Shown here: one piece after another, positions 38,101 to 44,152 of the stretch
How positions within the stretch are numbered: the first letter of the stretch is position 1
Layout of the letters: every line of letters begins with the position of its first letter
From: Verrucomicrobiota bacterium
GTDB lineage: Bacteria; Verrucomicrobiota; Verrucomicrobiia; Limisphaerales; UBA9464
Assembly (NCBI GenBank): GCA_017309115.1
Contig: JAFLEF010000060.1
Span: 1-44,152, forward strand
Length of the DNA: 44,152 nt
Direction of reading: 5' to 3'
The notes under the pieces: generated by a model
The model's database searches: none
What the model was told of the DNA's origin: nothing
Seen by the model: only the letters and a program-made list of their open reading frames with translations
Translations under genes and position numbers: made by a program

Positions 38101-38865
38101 CCGGAAGTGGCGGGCCGGTTCACGAGTTACCGCAGCTACGGCGAAGCGAGTTTGGAACAGATTTACGGGGATGGTTTGAAACGCTTGGAACGGCGGACAG
38201 TGAACACGCTGGACTCAACGGTGTGGTGGAACCGGGGAACGCGGCTGGAGGGACAGGCACTGCCATTGGAAGCGCAGGTGTCGCCCGTGTTCGGAGTGAA
38301 CGTGGGGGATGTGGACGGCGACGGCCGGGAGGACGTGTGGCTGAGTCAGAACTTTTTCGGAGTGGATCGGGAGACGGGCCGAATGGATGCCGGCCGGGGC
38401 GTGTGGCTCCAAGGCCAAGGCGGAGAAAAACTGCGGGCTCTGAGCGGAGCGGAAAGCGGTGTGACGATCTACGGGGAATGCAGAGGTTCGGCGCTGGCGG
38501 ACTTTGATGGGGACGGCCGGGTGGACTTGGTGGTGGCGCAGAATGGCGGCCCGGTTCGGTTGTATCGGAATCAGGGGGCGAAAGCGGGCTTGCGGGTACG
38601 CCTGTTGGGCCTGCCCGGGAATGGCAACGCGATTGGGGCGGTGGTGCGGTTGGGGACGAAGGATCAGCCGGGACCGGCGCGGGAGATCCATGGTGGCTCG
38701 GGTTGGTGGTCGCAGGACAGTGCAGTGAGCGTGCTGGCGTGGCCCAGTGGCTCGGCCGAGTTGCAGGTGCGCTGGCCGGGCGGCCAGACCACCACGCATG
38801 CCGTCCCGGCCCAAGCTCGGGAAGTCCGCGTTAGTCCCAATGGGTCCCTGGAGGTGGTGCCGTGA
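35176..38865 (+). CDS. Secreted VCBS/FG-GAP repeat protein with two ASPIC/UnbV domains (copy B)
   Basis: This 1,229-aa protein has the doubled CRTAC1-like layout: signal peptide (HLKR n-region, cleavage near GLA-AD), FG-GAP/VCBS blades ('GDIDGDGWCD', 'GDVDGDGDLD', 'GDLDNDGDLD'), a UnbV domain at about 551-637 ('GIGARVTLKGG'), a second set of blades, and a final UnbV domain at about 1135-1229. GTG at 35176 is the likely start; an earlier in-frame TTG (35065) lies in the terminator. From 36751 to the stop the DNA is almost identical to copy C at a constant offset of 3,650 bases, while the N-terminal half is clearly different. Type-2 N-terminal half. The stop overlaps the GTG of copy C. Confidence 0.85.
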   Translation: MSIRPVHLKRCVGWAVAVGIGLHLAGGIQGLAADVSGSGRALVVRAGKAGFVPVPAQDSRITFANRVTPQEIATNRLLEDGSGVALGDIDGDGWCDVYFCSLAGQNRLYRNLGNWTFEDLTAQAGVACPGQSSTGAVLADVDGDRDLDLFVNSLGGGTRLFRNEGSQRFSEVTDSGLARRYGSHSLALGDVDGDGDLDLYVANYRATTAKDSPVKVKVRQVAGVWEVPPEHREQFRVDVSGGAVALLEVGEPDQLYLNDGQGRFTAVSWTSGQFLDEQGKPLTAPPRDWGLSVMIRDLNQDGLPDIYVCNDYFTPDRVWINQGRAVFRLLSPLALRQTSWAAMAVDVADINRDGWDDIFVSEMLSRDPVRRQTQTSLREVAPLPSYGWGWLPGDIERTTQVMRNTLALNRGDGTYAEIGQLSGIHASEWTWGCLFLDVDLDGYEDLLIANGHSRDLANSDSLAAMDRLPPATDAAARLKSLHLFGPLPLPHLAFRNRGDLTFADVSQDWGFNRVGVANGMAEGDLDNDGDLDVVLNNLNEEAVLLRNEGGGSRVAVRLVGSGGNTRGIGARVTLKGGPVEQAQEILSGGRYLSGGEALRVFAAGGGTNLSLEVKWRSGKVSGVGGVPGNRLYEIEESGAEAVTAVKPPEVKPLLVEVSERLGLTVVDEAYDDFGRQPLLPRRLSSEGPGVSWGDLNGDGVEDLLVGSGRGGRLRVLGGNGRGGFGEVKAAAWSGVVTEDQTGIVNWSVEAGTSTILVGQSNYETGRTGAAVKSYGIFLGDVQTGPELPGWEASVGPLVVADMDGDGDLDVFVGGRVEAGKYPKSTSSKIWRQEGGQWVPDERSNQLLRGVGLVSGAVWTDLNGDGLPELVLAREWDSLKIYGNRSGQLQDDSEAWGVSQAKGLWTGVTAGDLNGDGRLDLVVGNWGRNSGYEGRVEPSVWHGDVDGNGTWEVVESYREGDREVPRRDWRTVGQAVPEVAGRFTSYRSYGEASLEQIYGDGLKRLERRTVNTLDSTVWWNRGTRLEGQALPLEAQVSPVFGVNVGDVDGDGREDVWLSQNFFGVDRETGRMDAGRGVWLQGQGGEKLRALSGAESGVTIYGECRGSALADFDGDGRVDLVVAQNGGPVRLYRNQGAKAGLRVRLLGLPGNGNAIGAVVRLGTKDQPGPAREIHGGSGWWSQDSAVSVLAWPSGSAELQVRWPGGQTTTHAVPAQAREVRVSPNGSLEVVP
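38850..38855 (+). promoter_or_regulatory. Shine-Dalgarno GGAGGT for copy C, inside the end of copy B
   Basis: GGAGGT is six bases before the GTG at 38862 and is made of codons for the last residues of copy B (L-E-V). It fixes the GTG as the start of copy C and supports translational coupling. The same arrangement recurs at 42500-42505 before copy D. Confidence 0.8.
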
Positions 38866-41800
38866 CGTACCGATGGCTGCTATTCCTGCTGCTCTTGACC
38901 GTAGGTCGCGCGGCCGAGTTGTCCTGGCAGAGCCAACCGGGCTATCGCGTGGCGTACCTGACGGTGACCCCGGGCGCTCCGGGCTTTCGCCGCTTGGATT
39001 CGGCGGCCACCGGAGTTCGGTTTACGAATCAATTGTCCGAAGACGCGGTGGCCAAGAACCACATTCTCGACAATGGCTCAGGCGTGGCGTTGGGAGACTT
39101 CGACGGGGATGGCTGGTGCGATGTGTATTTCTGCCGCTTGGAAGGTCCCAATGCGCTCTTTCGCAATCGGGGGAACTGGACGTTTGAGGAGATTGCCGCG
39201 CCGGCCGGAGTGACCTGTGCGGATCAGTTGTCCACCGGAGCGGTCTTTGCGGATGTCGAGGGCGATGGCGATCTGGATTTGTTGGTGAATTCCCTGGGCG
39301 GCGGAACTCGGTTGTTTCTGAACAAGGGGGATCGCCAGTTTGAAGAGGCTTCTGATTCCGGTCTGGCCAATCGGCGAGGCAGCCATTCGTTCGCGCTCGC
39401 GGACGTGGATGGCGACGGCGATCTGGATGTCTATGTGACCAACTACCGTTCCACGAGCTTCAAGGGCCTGCCTGAGTCGGCGAAGATCCGATTGCGCAAT
39501 GTGAACGGCCAGTTGGTGGTGCCCCCGGATCAGGTCGATCAATTCCAACTGGCCCGGACGCCCGAAGGCACCGCGTTGCTGGAAATTGGTGAGCCGGATG
39601 CGCTGTTCTTGAATCAGGGGCAGGGTCGCTTTGTGCCAGAGTCCTGGACCCAGGGACGCTTTCGGGATGAACAGGGTCAGCCTCTCACTGGGCCGCCGCG
39701 GGATTGGGGCCTTTCTGCACAATTCCGGGATATCAATCGGGATGGCGCTCCGGACCTCTACGTGTGCAATGACTTCTTCTCGCCCGATCGGATCTGGCTG
39801 AATGATGGTCGGGGTCAGTTCCGGGCTCTTCCCCGGATGGCGTTGCGCCAGACCTCATTTGCCTCCATGGCGGTGGACTTCGGAGATTTGGATCGCGATG
39901 GTCAGGATGACTTCTTTGTCGCTGACATGCTCTCGCGGAGCCATCGCCAGCGGCAAGTTCAGCGGAGCAACTTTGAACTCACGCCGGTGCCCTGGTGGGG
40001 TTGGCCTTCCGATCGGGAAGGTCCGGAGAGCCGACCTCAGACCTTGCATAACACGCTGTTCTGGAATCGGGGCGATGGCACGTTCGCTGAAGTCTCGCAC
40101 TGGGGCAGAGTAGCCGCTTCGGAATGGACCTGGGGTGCGGTGTTTCTGGATACGGATCTGGACGGGTACGAGGATCTCCTGATTGCCAATGGGCATGGAC
40201 ATGACCTGACGGATTCCGACGCGCTGCAACTGCAGGCCGAGCGCTCCCGTGCCGGGCAATCAGTCCGCGGCATTTTTCCCCGCTTGCGCACGGCGAACCT
40301 GGCGTATCGGAACGAAGGCGGGCTGAAGTTCCGGGAAGTGGGGAAGGAATGGGGATTTGGGGTGGAAGGCGTGACGCAGGGGATGGCTGAAGGAGACCTG
40401 GACAACGACGGGGATCTGGACGTGGTGCTGAACAACTTAAACGAGGAGGCGGTGGTCCTGCGCAATGAAGGCGGGGGAAGTCGGGTGGCGGTGAGATTGG
40501 TGGGGAGTGGGGGGAATACGCGGGGGATTGGAGCGCGGGTGACATTGAAAGGTGGAGCCGTGGAACAGGCGCAGGAGATCCTGAGTGGTGGTCGATATCT
40601 GTCGGGAGGAGAAGCGCTGCGGGTGTTTGCGGCGGGCGGGGGAACGAACCTGAGCCTGGAAGTGAAGTGGCGGAGCGGGAAGGTGAGCGTGGTGCGGGGA
40701 GTGCAGGGAAACCGGCTGTACGAAATCAGTGAGTCGGGAGCCGAAGCGGTGCCTGCGGTAAAACCACCCGAAGTGAAGCCCTTGTTGGTGGAGGTGAGTG
40801 AACGGTTAGGCCTAACGTCGGTGGACGAGGCGTACGATGACTTTGGACGGCAACCGCTGTTGCCCCGGCGGCTCAGCAGCGAAGGTCCGGGAGTGAGCTG
40901 GGGGGATCTCAATGGGGACGGCGTGGAAGACCTGCTGGTGGGCAGTGGCCGGGGCGGCCGACTGCGAGTGCTGGGCGGGAACGGCCGGGGCGGTTTTGGA
41001 GAGGTGAAGGCGGCGGCGTGGAGTGGAGTGGTGACGGAGGATCAGACGGGGATCGTGAACTGGTCGGTGGAAGCCGGGACGAGCACGATTCTGGTGGGTC
41101 AATCGAACTACGAAACAGGCCGAACCGGCGCCGCGGTGAAGAGCTATGGGATCTTTCTGGGGGACGTGCAAACCGGACCGGAACTGCCGGGCTGGGAAGC
41201 GAGCGTGGGACCGGTGGTGGTGGCGGATATGGACGGGGACGGGGATCTGGACGTGTTCGTGGGCGGTCGGGTGGAGGCGGGGAAGTATCCGAAGTCGACG
41301 AGTTCCAAGATTTGGCGGCAGGAAGGCGGTCAATGGGCACCGGACGAACGGAGCAATCAGCTATTGCGCGGGTTGGGACTGGTCAGCAGCGCCGTGTGGA
41401 CGGATCTGAACGGCGACGGCCTTCCGGAACTGGTGCTGGCCCGGGAATGGGACAGTCTGAAGATCTACGGGAACCGGAGCGGTCAACTCCAGGACGACAG
41501 CGAGGTGTGGGGCGTGAGCCAGGCGAAGGGCCTGTGGACCGGGGTGACGGCGGGGGATCTGAACGGCGACGGGCGCCTGGATTTGGTGGTGGGGAACTGG
41601 GGTCGGAACACGGTTTACGAAGGCCGGGTGGAACCCAGTGTGTGGCATGGGGACGTGGATGGGAACGGGACGTGGGAGGTGGTGGAGAGTTACCGGGAAG
41701 GGGACCGGGAAGTGCCGCGTCGGGACTGGCGAACGGTGGGCCAGGCGGTGCCGGAAGTGGCGGGTCGGTTCACGAGTTACCGCAGCTACGGCGAAGCGAG

Positions 41801-42515
41801 TTTGGAACAGATTTACGGGGACGGCTTGAAACGCTTGGAACGGCGGACAGTGAACACGCTGGACTCAACGGTGTGGTGGAACCGGGGAACCCGACTGGAG
41901 GGACAGGCACTGCCATTGGAAGCGCAGGTATCGCCCGTGTTCGGAGTGAACGTGGGAGATGTGGACGGCGACGGCCGGGAGGACGTGTGGCTGAGTCAGA
42001 ACTTTTTCGGAGTGGATCGGGAGACGGGTCGAATGGATGCCGGCCGGGGGGTGTGGCTCCAAGGCCAAGGCGGAGAAAAACTGCGGGCCCTGAGCGGAGC
42101 GGAAAGCGGCGTGAAGATCTACGGGGAAGGCCGAGGTTCGGCGCTGGCGGACTTTGATGGGGACGGACGGGTGGACTTGGTGGTGGCGCAGAATGGCGGC
42201 CCCGTTCGGTTGTATCGGAATCAGGGGGCGAAGACGGGCTTGCGGGTACGCCTGTTGGGCCTGCCCGGGAATGGCAACGCGATCGGAGCGGTGGTGCGGT
42301 TGGGGACAAAGAACCAGCCGGGACCGGCGCGGGAGATCCATGGTGGCTCCGGTTGGTGGTCGCAGGACAGTGCGGTGAGCGTGCTGGCGTGGCCCAGTGG
42401 CTCGGCCGAGTTGCAGGTGCGCTGGCCCGGCGGCCAGACCACTACGCATGCCGTCCCGGCCCAAGCCCGGGAAGTCCGCGTTAGTCCCAATGGGTCCCTG
42501 GAGGTGGTGCCGTGA
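38862..42515 (+). CDS. Secreted VCBS/FG-GAP repeat protein with two ASPIC/UnbV domains (copy C)
   Basis: This 1,217-aa protein has a signal peptide ('YRWLLFLLLLTVGRA', cleavage near GRA-AE), a type-2 N-terminal set of blades ('GDFDGDGWCD', 'ADVDGDGDLD', with 'LLEIGEPDALFLN' near residues 240-252), a UnbV domain at about 539-625, a second set of blades and a final UnbV domain. GTG start overlaps the copy B stop (GTGA), with a good ribosome binding site. Its last 2,115 bases are nearly identical to those of copy B, and its first about 125 bases and the stretch from 40288 onward are nearly identical to copy D. The homogenised 3' half has a distinct, very G-rich codon style (GGG, GCG, GTG) unlike its own 5' half. 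Confidence 0.88.
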   Translation: MTYRWLLFLLLLTVGRAAELSWQSQPGYRVAYLTVTPGAPGFRRLDSAATGVRFTNQLSEDAVAKNHILDNGSGVALGDFDGDGWCDVYFCRLEGPNALFRNRGNWTFEEIAAPAGVTCADQLSTGAVFADVEGDGDLDLLVNSLGGGTRLFLNKGDRQFEEASDSGLANRRGSHSFALADVDGDGDLDVYVTNYRSTSFKGLPESAKIRLRNVNGQLVVPPDQVDQFQLARTPEGTALLEIGEPDALFLNQGQGRFVPESWTQGRFRDEQGQPLTGPPRDWGLSAQFRDINRDGAPDLYVCNDFFSPDRIWLNDGRGQFRALPRMALRQTSFASMAVDFGDLDRDGQDDFFVADMLSRSHRQRQVQRSNFELTPVPWWGWPSDREGPESRPQTLHNTLFWNRGDGTFAEVSHWGRVAASEWTWGAVFLDTDLDGYEDLLIANGHGHDLTDSDALQLQAERSRAGQSVRGIFPRLRTANLAYRNEGGLKFREVGKEWGFGVEGVTQGMAEGDLDNDGDLDVVLNNLNEEAVVLRNEGGGSRVAVRLVGSGGNTRGIGARVTLKGGAVEQAQEILSGGRYLSGGEALRVFAAGGGTNLSLEVKWRSGKVSVVRGVQGNRLYEISESGAEAVPAVKPPEVKPLLVEVSERLGLTSVDEAYDDFGRQPLLPRRLSSEGPGVSWGDLNGDGVEDLLVGSGRGGRLRVLGGNGRGGFGEVKAAAWSGVVTEDQTGIVNWSVEAGTSTILVGQSNYETGRTGAAVKSYGIFLGDVQTGPELPGWEASVGPVVVADMDGDGDLDVFVGGRVEAGKYPKSTSSKIWRQEGGQWAPDERSNQLLRGLGLVSSAVWTDLNGDGLPELVLAREWDSLKIYGNRSGQLQDDSEVWGVSQAKGLWTGVTAGDLNGDGRLDLVVGNWGRNTVYEGRVEPSVWHGDVDGNGTWEVVESYREGDREVPRRDWRTVGQAVPEVAGRFTSYRSYGEASLEQIYGDGLKRLERRTVNTLDSTVWWNRGTRLEGQALPLEAQVSPVFGVNVGDVDGDGREDVWLSQNFFGVDRETGRMDAGRGVWLQGQGGEKLRALSGAESGVKIYGEGRGSALADFDGDGRVDLVVAQNGGPVRLYRNQGAKTGLRVRLLGLPGNGNAIGAVVRLGTKNQPGPAREIHGGSGWWSQDSAVSVLAWPSGSAELQVRWPGGQTTTHAVPAQAREVRVSPNGSLEVVP
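42500..42505 (+). promoter_or_regulatory. Shine-Dalgarno GGAGGT for copy D, inside the end of copy C
   Basis: Identical to the site before copy C: GGAGGT, six-base spacer, GTG at 42512 overlapping the TGA of copy C. It supports a polycistronic B-C-D unit. Confidence 0.8.
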
Positions 42516-44152
42516 AGTACCGATGGCTGCTATTCCTGCTGCTCTTGACCGTAGGTCGCGCGGCCGAGTTGTCCTGGCAGAGCCAACCAGGCTATCGCGT
42601 GGCGAACCTGACCGTGACCCCGGGCGCTCCGGGCTTTCGCCGAATGGATTCGGCCGCCACCGGGGTTCGTTTCACGAATACGCTGGGAATGGCACTGTCG
42701 TTGACCAACACGCCGGTCAACAACGGATCGGGCTTGGCGTTGGGAGACTTCGATGGGGACGGCTGGTGCGATGTGTATTTCTGCCGCTTGGAAGGGCCCA
42801 ATGCGCTCTATCGCAATCTGGGGAACTGGACGTTTGAAGAGATCGCCGGGGCTGCAGGAGTCGCCTGTGCGGATCAGTTGTCCACCGGGGCGGTCTTTGC
42901 GGATATTGAAGGCGATGGCGACCTGGATTTGCTGGTGAATTCCTTGGGCGGGGGAACTCGGCTCTTTCTGAATGAAGGGAATCGTCGGTTTCGGGAGTCC
43001 ACGGAGGCCGGCTTGATCTCTCGATTCGGCAGCACGTCGTTGGCCTTGGCGGATGTGGATGGCGACGGGGATTTGGATCTGTACGTCGTGAACTATCGGA
43101 CGAGCACGATCCTGGATCAGCCCCAGACCCGTTTCAGCGTGGCCATGATTCAGGGGCGTCCGGTGTTAACCCGGGTGAATGGGGTGCCGGCGACTTCACC
43201 AGAAATGGTCGATCGCTTCACTTTGGGACCGGACGGATCGCCTCGGGAAGCGGGGGAAGCGGATGTGTTCTACCTAAATGAAGGCGGCGGTAAGTTTCGG
43301 CCCGCGTCGTTCGCGGAACGGTTCCAGGACGATGCCGGCAAACCTGCTTCGCCGCCGCTGGACTGGGGTCTCGCGGTGATGTTTCGCGATTTGAATCAGG
43401 ACGGCGCCCCGGACTTGTATGTCTGCAACGATACCGATTCGCCGGATCGAATTTGGATGAACGACGGCACGGGGCATTTCCAGGCGCTGTCTCCGTTGGC
43501 CCTGAGGCACACCAGCCTTTCCTCCATGGGACTCGATGTCGCGGACTTCAATCGCGACGGCTGGGATGATCTGTTCGTCGTGGACATGCTGGGCCGGCGG
43601 CACCTGGATCGCATGACCCAGTTGGAGAAGGCGCGGGTCGAACAAGGCCGTAGCGAACGCGAACGGCTCCAATTCCCGCACAACACGCTGTTCCTGAATC
43701 GGGGTGACGGGACCTACACCGAAGTGGCCCAGATGATGGGGTTGGCGGCGACGGATTGGTCCTGGACTCCACTGTTTCTGGATGTGGATTTGGATGGGTT
43801 CGAGGATGTCCTGATCGCCAACGGATTTCACCGCAACGTTCTCGACAGCGATGCGGCACTGAAAATCAACCAGGCCAAGACGGGACGGAAATTGACTCCG
43901 GCCGAGGAGTTGGATTTGCGGCGGCTCTTTCCCGACTGGCGCACGGCGAACCTGGCGTATCGGAACGAAGGCGGGCTGAAGTTCCGGGAAGTGGGGAAGG
44001 AATGGGGATTTGGGGTGGAGGGCGTGACGCAGGGGATGGCTGAAGGAGACCTGGACAACGACGGGGATCTGGACGTGGTGCTGAACAACTTAAACGAGGA
44101 GGCGGTGGTCCTGCGCAATGAGGGCGGGGGAAGTCGGGTGGCGGTGAGACTG
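42512..44152 (+). CDS. Secreted VCBS/FG-GAP repeat protein with ASPIC/UnbV domain (copy D), cut by the window end
   Basis: The reading frame is open for 547 codons from GTG at 42512 to the last base, so only the N-terminal half is present. It has the same signal peptide as copy C apart from one residue, blades with 'GDFDGDGWCD', 'ADIEGDGDLD', 'ADVDGDGDLD' and 'GDLDNDGDLD', and enters the first UnbV domain at the end of the window. The middle (about residues 199-475) is of the type-1 kind found in copy A ('VNGVPATSPEMVDRF', 'GEADVFYLN', a helix ending 'LDLRRLFPDW'). From 43941 on, the DNA is nearly identical to copy C from 40288. It is thus a hybrid between the two N-terminal types and the shared tail. 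Confidence 0.87.
   Translation, partial: MKYRWLLFLLLLTVGRAAELSWQSQPGYRVANLTVTPGAPGFRRMDSAATGVRFTNTLGMALSLTNTPVNNGSGLALGDFDGDGWCDVYFCRLEGPNALYRNLGNWTFEEIAGAAGVACADQLSTGAVFADIEGDGDLDLLVNSLGGGTRLFLNEGNRRFRESTEAGLISRFGSTSLALADVDGDGDLDLYVVNYRTSTILDQPQTRFSVAMIQGRPVLTRVNGVPATSPEMVDRFTLGPDGSPREAGEADVFYLNEGGGKFRPASFAERFQDDAGKPASPPLDWGLAVMFRDLNQDGAPDLYVCNDTDSPDRIWMNDGTGHFQALSPLALRHTSLSSMGLDVADFNRDGWDDLFVVDMLGRRHLDRMTQLEKARVEQGRSERERLQFPHNTLFLNRGDGTYTEVAQMMGLAATDWSWTPLFLDVDLDGFEDVLIANGFHRNVLDSDAALKINQAKTGRKLTPAEELDLRRLFPDWRTANLAYRNEGGLKFREVGKEWGFGVEGVTQGMAEGDLDNDGDLDVVLNNLNEEAVVLRNEGGGSRVAVRL

Overview
The window looks like chromosome of a GC-rich, free-living Gram-negative bacterium, most probably Verrucomicrobiota (subdivision 3 / Pedosphaera-Limisphaera-like). 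This is inferred from the gene mix: futalosine-pathway menaquinone synthesis (mqnC), a PEP-CTERM sorting signal, several giant secreted VCBS/FG-GAP proteins with ASPIC/UnbV domains, a secreted Ig-domain protein, and hairpin-rich intergenic repeats. No tRNA, rRNA, CRISPR array, transposase or phage gene was seen.

Layout. (1) 1-4285, minus strand: a RuBisCO-like protein and a DUF1537 sugar-acid kinase, translationally coupled, followed by two overlapping bacterial PH-domain membrane proteins; the last stop codon lies in a heptanucleotide repeat. (2) 4286-5380: a gene-free stretch holding purine-rich repeats, a broken PEP-CTERM gene in three frames and a perfect 22-bp inverted repeat. (3) 5381-8662, plus strand: GH84 beta-N-acetylglucosaminidase, a GNAT protein resembling the C-terminal domain of animal O-GlcNAcase, and a PTS EIIC-type permease. 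This is a compact GlcNAc-glycoconjugate module, closed by a 112-bp tandem array (8659-9100). (4) 9107-13584: Tat-type metallophosphoesterase, deoC, mqnC and homoserine dehydrogenase. (5) 13698-18511, plus strand: secreted alpha/beta hydrolase, ceramidase-like protein, PPK2, a VIT-like membrane protein and a small beta-barrel protein. (6) 18542-22135, minus strand: asparagine synthetase B and a GT39-type glycosyltransferase without an obvious standard start codon. (7) 22334-27272, plus strand: patatin-like lipoprotein and a SNF2 helicase.

(8) 27351-44152 is the most remarkable part: four very large secreted paralogues (about 1,230 aa each; the last runs off the window), each made of two consecutive (VCBS propeller + UnbV) halves. 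The last three are chained by four-base GTGA overlaps. Their 3' halves are almost identical in DNA at a constant 3,650-bp offset, while their N-terminal halves differ and fall into two types. The fourth gene joins a type-1 N-terminal half to the shared C-terminal half. This looks like a variable-head/constant-tail family kept by gene conversion or recombination. Between the first and second copy sits a gene for a large secreted Ig/LamG-like protein with distinct codon use and a strong UUCG terminator, suggesting very high expression.
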